Below, piece after piece: positions 1 through 8,102 of a DNA stretch of 32,446 bases. The position numbers and the translations under genes are program-made. Below the pieces are notes generated by a model. The model ran no database searches and had not been told where the DNA came from. It was given only the letters and a program-made list of their open reading frames with translations. This DNA is from Sideroxydans sp. GTDB taxonomy: Bacteria; Pseudomonadota; Gammaproteobacteria; Burkholderiales; Gallionellaceae. Within the stretch, counting starts at the first letter, position 1. Each line of letters starts with the position of its first letter. The stretch spans positions 1 through 32,446 of the forward strand of contig WOZO01000198.1 of NCBI GenBank assembly GCA_011620315.1, in the 5' to 3' direction.

Positions 1-78
1 CGATCAACCCGGACTCGCGGATCGGAGCGCCCATACCGCGGAGCGGTTTAGTCCTTGGCCGAAATTCAGCCGATCCCC

Positions 79-1290
79 TCACTCATGCCTTAGCGCTTCG
101 ATCGGATCCAGTTGTGCCGCGCGCCGTGCGGGCACATAGCCGAAGATCACCCCGATGGCGGCGGAGAAGCCGAAGGCGAGCAGGTTGATGCTGGGGCTGA
201 ACAGGAAGGGCAGCGACAGCATGGCGGCCAGTCCATAACAGGCGATGGCTGCCAGCAGCAATCCCACCAAACCGCCGAACGCGGACAGCACGACCGCTTC
301 GGTGAGGAACTGCATCAACACTTCTTTTTCCAGCGCGCCGATGGCGAGGCGGATGCCGATTTCTCTTGTGCGCTCGGTCACCGACACCAGCATGATGTTC
401 ATGATGCCGATTCCGCCCACCAGCAGGCTCACCGCCGCCACCGCGCCGAGCAGTGCGGTCATGGTGCCGATGGTACCGGACAGGGTCTTGGCGATCTCCT
501 TGGTGTCCTGCAAGCTGAAGTTGTCGTCCTCGTTGTCCGACAGTTTGCGCCGCTCGCGCATCAGCAGCGACAACTGGTTGATCACCTGTTCGGTCGATGC
601 GCCGTCCTGCATCGAGATGAGGATGGTGTTCACGTCCTGCTTGCCGGTGAGGCGGCGCTGCACGGTGCGCAGCGGCATGACGATGGTGTCGTCCTGATCG
701 CGACCCATCGCGCTCTGACCTTTCGCGGCCAGCACGCCGATCACTTCGCAGGAGAATTGTTTGATGCGTATCGAATCGCCCACCGGACTGTGCGCCTCGA
801 ACAGTTCCTTGCGCACGGTCGCGCCGATGATGCACACGGCCTTGCCCGCACGCTCCTCGGTGGCGTTGAACAGTCGTCCGTCGGCCAGCGTCCAGTTGCC
901 GGCGGTGAAGTAGTCGGTGTTGCTGCCGGTGATGGAGGTGGCCCAGTTCTTGGTGCCGACCACCACCACGGTGGTGCGGTTCACGGTGGGGGCGACCGCT
1001 TTGAGCGAACTCACCTGCGCCCTGATCGCTTCCGCATCCCCTGCTTTGAAACTTGGCGCGCCCAGGCTGCCGCTGCCCGGCCCCATGCGCTGGCCGGGAC
1101 GCAGCATCAGCAGGTTGCTGCCGAGGCTGGAGATCTGGTCGGACACCGACTGCGTCGCGCCGTTGCCCAGCGTCACCATGGTAACCACGGCGGCCACGCC
1201 GATGACGATGCCCAGCACGGTGAGGAAGGAGCGCATCAGGTTGCGCCGTATTTCGCGCAAGGCCAGCAGCAATGTGGTCCAGCCCATCAT
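79..1290 (-). CDS. MacB-type ABC transporter permease (FtsX domain)
   Basis: Inner-membrane permease of a MacAB/TolC-like tripartite exporter. The 403-residue protein has one N-terminal membrane segment (about residues 19-42), a large periplasmic MacB-PCD-like domain (about 43-270) and a C-terminal FtsX block of three membrane segments. The block includes the cytoplasmic loop SVTERTREIGIRLAIGA, typical of MacB, and the tail ends in PARRAAQLDPIEALRHE. In E. coli the ATPase and permease are one MacB chain; here they are separate genes, which is common in this family. It is the last gene of the operon, 102 bases after the ATPase. Two ATGs sit in tandem at the start (1290 and 1287), preceded by AGGGCGG. 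The substrate cannot be deduced; macrolides, peptides or siderophores are possible. Confidence 0.93.
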   Translation of the reverse strand: MMGWTTLLLALREIRRNLMRSFLTVLGIVIGVAAVVTMVTLGNGATQSVSDQISSLGSNLLMLRPGQRMGPGSGSLGAPSFKAGDAEAIRAQVSSLKAVAPTVNRTTVVVVGTKNWATSITGSNTDYFTAGNWTLADGRLFNATEERAGKAVCIIGATVRKELFEAHSPVGDSIRIKQFSCEVIGVLAAKGQSAMGRDQDDTIVMPLRTVQRRLTGKQDVNTILISMQDGASTEQVINQLSLLMRERRKLSDNEDDNFSLQDTKEIAKTLSGTIGTMTALLGAVAAVSLLVGGIGIMNIMLVSVTERTREIGIRLAIGALEKEVLMQFLTEAVVLSAFGGLVGLLLAAIACYGLAAMLSLPFLFSPSINLLAFGFSAAIGVIFGYVPARRAAQLDPIEALRHE

Positions 1291-1334
1291 GCGGCACCGC
1301 CCTGAAAGTAAATCCCGCGCAGCGACGCACTGTA

Positions 1335-1357
1335 CCCCTCGCCCTCGGGGAGAGGGG
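1335..1357. repeat. REP-like palindromic hairpin inside the exporter operon
   Basis: The gap between the ATPase and permease genes carries a G/C palindrome: outer arms CCCCTC/GAGGGG, inner CCC/GGG, followed by further GGGGGA-rich sequence to about 1372. Intergenic CCCTC/GAGGG palindromes of this look are scattered as REP-type repeats in many proteobacterial genomes. Here it could act as an mRNA-stabilising or attenuating structure that sets permease level relative to the ATPase. Repeat-family membership is inferred from appearance only. Confidence 0.5.
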
Positions 1358-1392
1358 GGACGGGGGAGAGGGAACGCGCGTGACGCAGGCGA

Positions 1393-2129
<737 letters not shown>

Positions 2130-2133
<4 letters not shown>

Positions 2134-3407
2134 TTTGCCGACTTCTGCATGCCGATGATGACGCGCGCGCCCGCTTGCAGACCGCCGCTGACGATCTGCG
2201 TGCGGCGTCCGTCGGTGAGGCCGATGGTGACTTCGACCGGCGTCGGTTTGTTGTCCTGCAACACCCACAGCGTGCGCGCGCTGCTGCCGGCAGAAGGTTT
2301 CTCCTTCGCCTGCTTGGGCTGCTGCGGACGGCGCGGCATCAGGCTGGCGACGAAGCCGCCGGAGGGGGCGGCTTTGGTCGCCGGTGTGAAGCGAAACGCG
2401 GCGTTCGGCACCAGCAACACATCATGCAGGTTCGCGGTGGAGATCTCGGCGGTGGCGGTCATGCCGGGGCGCAAACTCAGGTCGGCGTTCGATACGTTCA
2501 GCAGCGTCTTGTAGGTCACCACGCCGTCGGTGGTCTGCGCGCCGAAGCCGACGCGGGAGATTTCGGCCGGATACTTGCGACCGGGCCAGGCATCGACCAT
2601 GAAGTAGGCGGTCTGCCCGTTCTTCACCTGGCTCACATCCGCTTCGTCCACATCCACTTGCAGTTGCATGCGCGCGAGGTCTTCCGCGATGGTGAACAGC
2701 ACCGGTGCTTGCAAGGAGGCGGCCACGGTCTGGCCGGGCTCGATCTTGCGCGTCAGCACGATGCCGTCGATGGGCGAGCGGATGGTGGCTTTGGAGAGAT
2801 TGGTCTGGTCCGAGCGCAAGGTGGCGGAAGCCTGCGCCGCAGCGGCGCGCGCATTGGCTTCGTTCGCTTCGGCGCGGGTTACCGCCGCTTCCGCCGCTTC
2901 CAGTTCGCTGCGCGACGGCACTTTGCCGCCGCTCAGTTCGGCCACCTGGCGCAGGCGTGCCAGCGTGGCGCGCGATTCCTTCACCGTGGCCTGCATCTGC
3001 GCCACCTGCGCTTGTGCGGCCAGCACAGCGGCCTGCGATTTGATCACCTGGTCGTTCAGTTTGGAAAGGTCGAGCCGCACCAGCACCTGACCGCGTTTGA
3101 CCAGATCGTTCTCGTCCACCAGCACGCTCTCTACGATGCCCGACAACTCGCTGCCCACATCCACCTGGTTGGTGGGATGCAGATTGCCGGTGGCCGACAC
3201 CGTCACCGACAGCTCGCCGAGGGCGGCTTCCTCGGTGAGGTAGCTGCCGTTGTTCGCGCCGTTCGACTTCGGCCACAACATCCAGCCGAGCAGCAGGACT
3301 GCGATCACGACGATTGCGATCCACAGTGTGCGCTTGTGTTGGCTGCCGCCCGAAGAACGGGTGATGGCGAGCAACAGGTTCTGGCTGGCTTTGGAGGAAT
3401 CGTTCAT
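2130..3407 (-). CDS. MacA-like periplasmic adaptor (HlyD family)
   Basis: Membrane-fusion protein of 425 residues linking the inner-membrane ABC pump to the outer-membrane channel. An N-terminal membrane anchor lies at about residues 25-45 (LWIAIVVIAVLLLGWML). After it come a split lipoyl domain (first half near VDVGSELSGIVESVLVDEND), a long alpha-helical hairpin rich in Ala/Gln/Glu (about 120-215), and the second lipoyl half (SPIDGIVLTRKIEPGQTV). A beta-barrel and a membrane-proximal domain close the chain. Length and order match MacA. The region with Pro/Lys around RRPQQPKQAKEKPSAG is a loop insertion near the C-terminus. The start overlaps the stop of the outer-membrane gene by 4 bases, and its own stop overlaps the ATPase start. 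Confidence 0.94.
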
Positions 3408-4825
3408 GGTTGTGGACCTTCGTTGTTATTTGTTTGCGCGACAGGCAGGGCGGCATCCTCGTTCCAGCCGCCGCCCATCGCTTTGTACAGGCCGATCAAT
3501 GCGGTGCGTTCATCCAGCTCCGCACCAGCCAGACTGTCTTCGCTGGACAGCAAAGTGCGGTCGGTATCGAGCACGCTCTGGAAATCGATCAGGCCGCCTT
3601 CGTAACGCTGGCGTGCCATCAGCGCGGCATTGCGCGCCGAGGTCGCGGCGTTCTGCAAGGCGGCGCGGCGTTCGTGGCTGTTGGCGTAACTGGTCAGCGC
3701 GTTCTCCACTTCTTCCAGCGCGAGCAGCACGGTCTGCTCATAGGCGATCAACGCCTGTTGCTGCACCGCATTCTGCGCTCCGACGCGGCTGCTCAGTCGG
3801 CCGCCGTCGAAGAGGGGTTGTGCCAGACTGGCCGAGAGCGAACGCGTCAGGTTGGCGCTGTCGCCCAGCCCGCCGGCAGTAAGCGCCTTCCAGCCCAGAC
3901 TGCCGCCGAGCGAGAACGAGGGATAACGCGCAGCCGACTCCTGGCCGATGCGCGCGGTCTCCGCCGCCACGCGCCGTTCGGCAGCCTGCACGTCGGGACG
4001 CTGACGCAGGGTGTCGGCGGGGATGCTGAGTGCGATCTCGTCCGGCAGGGGTGGCAGTGCGGCAGACGCATCCAACTTGTCATGCAGCGAAGCGGGGAAC
4101 TGTCCCAGCAGCACGGCCAATCTGTTCTCGGCCTTGCTCAGATTGGTGGCGAGCGCGGGGATGCCGGCCAGTGTCTGCTGCAGATTGCTGTTCGCCTGCT
4201 CCACTTCCATCGACGTCACCAGTCCGGCCTGCGCGCGCCACTCGGTGATCTTCAGCGTCTCGCGCTGCGCCGCCAGATTGTTGCGCGCGATGGCGAGGCG
4301 CTGCTGCAGGCTGCGCAACTGCACATAGTTGAGCGCCACTTCGGCGGCGAGGGTGACTTGTGTGTTGTACAGGTTCGCCAGCGTCGCACCGGCATCCGCT
4401 TCCGCCGCTTCGGAGGCGCGGCGCAGGCCGCCGAACAGATCAATCTCCCAGCTCGCATCGAAACCGGCGTTGAACTGATTGGCGGGCGAGGCATCGCCGC
4501 TCTTGCTGCGGTTGGCACCCAGCGCGGCATTCAGTCTGGGCATGAGACCGGCATCTGTAATATCGAGACGGGCGCGCGATTCCTGCAGCTTGGCGCGCGC
4601 ACTGCGCATGTCCGGACTGTTGCGCAGCGCGGTGGTGATCAGTTCGGTCAGCATGGGATCGTCCAGTCGCAGCCACCAGTGCGAGATGTCTTGCTGCGCG
4701 ATGCGCGCACCGGCGGTGACGCTCCAGTTCGCCGGTGCGGCGGGATCTTGTTTGACGTAGTCCGGCCCCACGGCGCATCCGGCCAGCGGAACGAGTAGCA
4801 TCAGTGTACGGAGTTGCACTTTCAC
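3404..4825 (-). CDS. NodT/TolC-family outer-membrane efflux lipoprotein
   Basis: Outer-membrane channel of the exporter, 473 residues. The N-terminus has a lipoprotein signal with lipobox LAGC (acylated Cys about residue 17), followed by AVGPDYVKQD, the usual opening of NodT-family factors. Two OEP repeats follow, each with long amphipathic helices; the second contains SASLAQPLFDGGRL, a typical motif of the family. The start is a GTG with a weak GAAAG upstream. It is the first gene of a four-gene minus-strand operon (channel, adaptor, ATPase, permease) and overlaps the adaptor start by 4 bases. The whole set is a complete tripartite pump. Confidence 0.93.
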   Translation of the reverse strand: MKVQLRTLMLLVPLAGCAVGPDYVKQDPAAPANWSVTAGARIAQQDISHWWLRLDDPMLTELITTALRNSPDMRSARAKLQESRARLDITDAGLMPRLNAALGANRSKSGDASPANQFNAGFDASWEIDLFGGLRRASEAAEADAGATLANLYNTQVTLAAEVALNYVQLRSLQQRLAIARNNLAAQRETLKITEWRAQAGLVTSMEVEQANSNLQQTLAGIPALATNLSKAENRLAVLLGQFPASLHDKLDASAALPPLPDEIALSIPADTLRQRPDVQAAERRVAAETARIGQESAARYPSFSLGGSLGWKALTAGGLGDSANLTRSLSASLAQPLFDGGRLSSRVGAQNAVQQQALIAYEQTVLLALEEVENALTSYANSHERRAALQNAATSARNAALMARQRYEGGLIDFQSVLDTDRTLLSSEDSLAGAELDERTALIGLYKAMGGGWNEDAALPVAQTNNNEGPQP

Positions 4826-4860
4826 ATCAATCTTTCAAATGGGTGGAATGCGTGCGGGAT

Positions 4861-4890
4861 TCTATAGGGGATATATGGCGATTTGTATAA
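4861..4890 (-). promoter_or_regulatory. Candidate sigma-70 promoter of the exporter operon
   Basis: On the minus strand TTATAC (4890-4885) and TATAGA (4866-4861) are separated by 18 bases, about 36 bases upstream of the GTG of the channel gene. The -35 match is poor, so this is a tentative call. The intergenic stretch to hslR (4826-5030) also must hold the divergent hslR promoter, which I could not place. Confidence 0.3.
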
Positions 4891-5030
4891 ACCTGATGGG
4901 TCACTTCTGGTTTGACGTGCCATCCCGACTCGCCCACAATCCGAGGCGTCGGATGCCATTATGAATCGGTGCATCCGCAGCCGCACAGACTTTACATATC
5001 TTCACAGATTCGACTCCTCTATTGAACAAA

Positions 5031-5453
5031 ATGAACGAACCGGCAGAAAAACATCGCGTCGATAAATGGCTGTGGGCGGCGCGTTTCTTCAAGACGCGCA
5101 GCATCGCCGCCGACGCCGTCGAGAGCGGCAAGGTGACCATGGACGGCGCGCGCATCAAGCAGGCCAAGACCGTCGGCGTGGGCGATGTGCTGGTGATCCG
5201 CCTCGGCCACTATCAGCACGAAGTAGAAATCATGGAATTGTCCGGCAAGCGCGGTCCCGCGCCGGTCGCGCAGAAGCTGTATCGCGAAACGGACGAGAGC
5301 AAGCAGCGCCGCGCGCTACAGGCCGAGCAGAACAAACTGCTGCCGCAGTCCGAACTGAAAGGCCGCCCGACCAAGCGCGACCGCCGGGATATCGCGCGTA
5401 TGGTGGAAGGCGGACGTCCGTCGCGCAAGAGTGCCTGGGGCGATTTCGAATAG
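5031..5453 (+). CDS. hslR: Hsp15, ribosome-associated heat-shock protein (S4 domain)
   Basis: RNA-binding protein that in E. coli recognises stalled 50S subunits carrying peptidyl-tRNA and helps recycle them. The 140-residue protein opens with an S4 domain (about residues 8-65; RVDKWLWAARFFKTRS, VTMDGARIKQAKTVGVGD), followed by a long basic alpha-helical tail (QRRALQAEQNK, RPTKRDRRDIARM), exactly the Hsp15 plan. I take the ATG at 5031; an in-frame TTG at 5022 adds only three residues. No strong ribosome-binding site is visible. The next gene begins 3 bases after the stop, so the two are probably co-translated. Confidence 0.92.
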   Translation: MNEPAEKHRVDKWLWAARFFKTRSIAADAVESGKVTMDGARIKQAKTVGVGDVLVIRLGHYQHEVEIMELSGKRGPAPVAQKLYRETDESKQRRALQAEQNKLLPQSELKGRPTKRDRRDIARMVEGGRPSRKSAWGDFE

Positions 5454-5456
5454 CGC

Positions 5457-7007
5457 ATGACCACGCTCGCCGATCAGCAACGTTTGATCGCGGCGCTGCA
5501 AAGTGCGCATGCCGCGCGGCTGATCGAGACGCATATCTCCTGGGTGCTGCTGATCGGCGACCTCGCGTACAAGATCAAGAAAGCCGTCGATCTCGGTTTC
5601 CTCAATTATCTCGACTTGTCTGCCAGAGAACATTTCTGTGAAGAAGAGTTGCGCCTCAACCGGCGCACCGCACCCGATCTCTATCTGGAAGTGGTGGGCA
5701 TAGGCGGCACTGTGGATGCACCGCAGTTCGGTGTGCAGCCCGCCATCGGATACGCGGTGAAGATGCGCCGCTTTGCCGATGATGCACTGATGGATGCGCG
5801 CTTGCGGCAGGGCAGCATCGCGCCCTCGCATATCGATGCGCTGGCGGAGCGCGTGGCCAGTTTCCACGCGCGGGCCGCGACGGTCGATGTGCAAATGCCA
5901 TTCGGAAATGCCGCGACCATCCGCGCGGCCGCGCTGCAGAACTTCGAGCAGATGCGCACGCTGTTGACTGATGCCGCCGACCTGCGGCAAGTGTCTGCGC
6001 TGGAGCGGGCGGCGATGCGCGAATGGGAAAGTCGCGCGGCATTATTCGGCGAGCGCCGCAGTGCGGGCCGCGTGCGTGAATGCCACGGCGATCTGCATCT
6101 GGGCAACATCGCGCTCATCGACGATTCGCCCGTGCCGTTCGACTGCATCGAGTTCTCGCCGGCATTGCGCTGGATAGACGTGATGGACGAGGTCGCTTTC
6201 ACCATGATGGATCTGCTGCGGCACGGACGCGGCGATTACGCATGGCGCTATCTGAATGCGTATCTGCAAGCGACGGGCGACTATGCGGGTGTGGGTGTGC
6301 TGCGTTTCTATCTGGCCTATCGCGCGGCAGTGCGTGCCAAGGTCGCCGCCATCCGCGCCAGCCAGTCAGCAGGAAGTGAGCAGGCAAGCGCGCTGCAAAC
6401 ATGCAGGGGACATCTGCGCTTGGCGCTGCAATGTCTGAGCGAACGCCATCCGGCGCTGATCATCACGCACGGTCTGCCCGGATCGGGCAAGACCACCTTC
6501 GCGCAATATGTCATCGAACAGCTGGCCGCGGTGCGCATCCGCTCCGATGTGGAGCGCAAAAGGATGTTCGGCTTGTCGGCGCTGGAAGGCAGTCGCAAGT
6601 TGGCTGCGGACATCTACAGCAAGCAGGCGACGGCGCAGACCTATACCGCGCTGCTGGCGCTGGCGCGCGACATGCTGATGGCGGGGTATCCGGTGGTGGT
6701 GGATGCGGCATTTCTGAGAAGTGATGAGCGCGAGCAGTTCCTTGCACTGGCGCGGGAGACCGCGTCGCCGTTCATCATTGCCACGCTGGATGCGGATGGT
6801 GCCACATTGCGCGAACGCCTTCGCAAACGCAGCCATGATGCTTCCGAGGCTGATGTGAAAGTGCTGGAGAAGCTGCAGGCGGAGCAGCAGCCATTGTCTG
6901 CGCGGGAACGGCAGGTGGCGGTGCGATTCAGTACCATGCAGCCACCGCAGTCCGGCGAGAATGCGCGCGGCTGGCGTAGCTTGTTAAAGTTTGTTTACGC
7001 GCTGTAA
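5457..7007 (+). CDS. Fused aminoglycoside-phosphotransferase-like / P-loop kinase protein
   Basis: Two-domain protein of 516 residues. The N-terminal half (about 1-320) is a kinase-like fold of the APH type (COG2187 style), with the catalytic loop CHGDLHLGN (209-217) and the metal-binding segment PFDCIEF (227-233). The C-terminal half (about 333-516) is a small P-loop kinase (COG0645 style) with Walker A GLPGSGKTT (339-347) and a downstream IRSDVERKRMFGL (361-373) resembling nucleotide/shikimate-type kinase lids. The two-domain family is widespread but its substrate is not known to me; antibiotic resistance should not be assumed. It follows hslR by 3 bases. Confidence 0.85.
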   Translation: MTTLADQQRLIAALQSAHAARLIETHISWVLLIGDLAYKIKKAVDLGFLNYLDLSAREHFCEEELRLNRRTAPDLYLEVVGIGGTVDAPQFGVQPAIGYAVKMRRFADDALMDARLRQGSIAPSHIDALAERVASFHARAATVDVQMPFGNAATIRAAALQNFEQMRTLLTDAADLRQVSALERAAMREWESRAALFGERRSAGRVRECHGDLHLGNIALIDDSPVPFDCIEFSPALRWIDVMDEVAFTMMDLLRHGRGDYAWRYLNAYLQATGDYAGVGVLRFYLAYRAAVRAKVAAIRASQSAGSEQASALQTCRGHLRLALQCLSERHPALIITHGLPGSGKTTFAQYVIEQLAAVRIRSDVERKRMFGLSALEGSRKLAADIYSKQATAQTYTALLALARDMLMAGYPVVVDAAFLRSDEREQFLALARETASPFIIATLDADGATLRERLRKRSHDASEADVKVLEKLQAEQQPLSARERQVAVRFSTMQPPQSGENARGWRSLLKFVYAL

Positions 7008-7076
7008 ATTCGACCACACACTGGTAGCATGTATCAGCCGGGGAGATGGCGCAGCGTTTCAACTGGAGAGTCTGCT

Positions 7077-7502
7077 ATGGCAATAGCGTGGCGAGAACAA
7101 CTGAGTGTCGGCAACAACATCATCGACGTTGACCACAAATACCTGATCGAGATCATCAACAAGGTCGAGGTATGTCTGGCGAAGAGGGATATGCCCGCGC
7201 TGAAAGCGGAGCTGCAACGCTTGCACGATTACGCGCTACTGCATTTCGACCGCGAAGAGAAGATCGCCATCGCGGTCGATTATGAGCAGACCCCAGGCTT
7301 GCATCAGTCGCATCAGGAACTGGTGGAGAAACTCGGGAAGATGCAAGCGGATTTCGTGACTGCCGAACAAACGTGGTCACCGGAGCTGACCAAAGGCTTT
7401 GCCGACTTCCTGCGCAACTGGCTGATCGATCACGTCATCAAGGAAGATCTGCTGATGAAGCCGGCCCTGCAGAAGCATTCTCCCGCTTTTGCTCCCAGAT
7501 AA
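7077..7502 (+). CDS. Bacteriohemerythrin
   Basis: Single-domain non-haem di-iron O2-binding protein of 141 residues. The start at 7077 is set by GGAGAG six bases upstream and by the family opening AIAWREQLSVGNNIIDVDH. Likely iron ligands are H20, H56, E60, H76 and/or H79, H119 and D124 (H-x4-D spacing as in the family). One oddity is that the central pair reads HQSH (three apart) instead of the usual HxxxH. Roles suggested for relatives are O2 storage, delivery or sensing in microaerobic bacteria; it converges on the riboswitch-controlled Cys-protein gene. No output domain is attached. Confidence 0.92.
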   Translation: MAIAWREQLSVGNNIIDVDHKYLIEIINKVEVCLAKRDMPALKAELQRLHDYALLHFDREEKIAIAVDYEQTPGLHQSHQELVEKLGKMQADFVTAEQTWSPELTKGFADFLRNWLIDHVIKEDLLMKPALQKHSPAFAPR

Positions 7503-7566
7503 AGCTCGGTGCCCGTTCGTTTCGCAGTGACACATCGCCCGGTCTGCCGCCGTATCTGCCTGTCAC

Positions 7567-7749
7567 TCAGGTTGGTTGGGCTTTTGTCGAATGCAGTTCG
7601 CAGACCGCGCTGTTGTCGGCAGGCATGATGGCCAGATGCGGAATGCATACGACCTTATCCTGCCGCTTTCCTTTTCTGATTGTATGGATGCAATTCGCGC
7701 AGGTTGGTCGCGAGGCATCCTTGTCTTGCTGACGTGATTTTTTCATCAT
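7567..7749 (-). CDS. Small four-cysteine protein, riboswitch-led
   Basis: A 60-residue basic protein with four cysteines: C17 and C20 (TCANC), C35 (VVCIP) and C50 (AVCEL). The pattern suggests a zinc-ribbon or other small metal site; I do not recognise a named family. The ATG at 7749 (a second one follows at 7746) is preceded at 5 bases by GGGGAG, a strong ribosome-binding site, which is the main reason to believe the gene. About 110 bases upstream on the same strand lies a class I c-di-GMP riboswitch with its own promoter. The gene is therefore very likely c-di-GMP controlled. There is no signal peptide or membrane segment. Confidence 0.75.
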   Translation of the reverse strand: MMKKSRQQDKDASRPTCANCIHTIRKGKRQDKVVCIPHLAIMPADNSAVCELHSTKAQPT

Positions 7750-7857
7750 GCGCGTCTCCCCGGTTCGTTCAAGCGACCTCTGCGCGCGGGTGCGCGACAG
7801 ATATGTATTCGGCGACCGACAGGGAAGAAGTGACTAAGGCATGGCAAGAATGTCCAT

Positions 7858-7932
7858 GTCGCAGTCCCGCTACCGTAGTTTCCCTTAGGCCGGAGACTTT
7901 GCGCCTATGCTTTTCAGCATATTTGCCAAGTG
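7858..7932 (-). promoter_or_regulatory. Class I c-di-GMP riboswitch (GEMM-I)
   Basis: Read on the minus strand the segment matches the GEMM-I aptamer landmarks in order. First comes a 5' P1 strand CGCA, then GGCAAA. A hairpin TATGCT-GAAA-AGCATA with a GAAA tetraloop follows, then GGCGCAAAG, CTCCGGCCTAA and CTACGGTAGCGGGACTGCG. The last element ends with the P1 partner TGCG. The Vc2 riboswitch of Vibrio cholerae has the same blocks (GGCAAA, GAAA loop, ACGCAAAG, CTCCGGCCTAA, GGTAGCGGGG). The expression platform lies between 7857 and 7750; I see a weak CATGG/CCATG hairpin at about 7854-7836 but no terminator U-tract, so control of translation is at least as likely as attenuation. Confidence 0.9.
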
Positions 7933-7938
7933 CGCAGG

Positions 7939-7967
7939 ACCTTATCCCATTGCTGGAGTATGGTCAA
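7939..7967 (-). promoter_or_regulatory. Promoter of the riboswitch transcript
   Basis: TTGACC (7967-7962) and TAAGGT (7944-7939) with exactly 17 bases between them, on the minus strand. A start about 7 bases on falls at roughly 7932, the first base of the aptamer P1 strand, which supports the call. The 7750-8102 stretch without genes is therefore accounted for by leader, riboswitch and promoter. Confidence 0.6.
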
Positions 7968-8102
7968 TTGCGGCGAGCTCAGGACCGGTTCCGGATGACA
8001 CCGGATTGCTTTTATCGCAGTGGGCTACGCCGTAAAGATCAGGCTGGGGCATATGCCGAGGTGCACGGGGAGGTGATGCGCTACCGGCAGGGGGCTGCGA
8101 GA

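Noticed and set aside
112-1305. Long plus-strand open frame opposite the permease gene
   Set aside because: His/Gln-rich mirror frame of a clearly real minus-strand gene in GC-rich DNA; no family resemblance. Similar long mirror frames opposite the topoisomerase, GGDEF and RlhA genes were rejected for the same reason.
5457-7007. Antibiotic-resistance kinase
   Set aside because: The APH-like domain is of the housekeeping fused type with a second kinase domain and sits by hslR; no mobile context or resistance-type signature.
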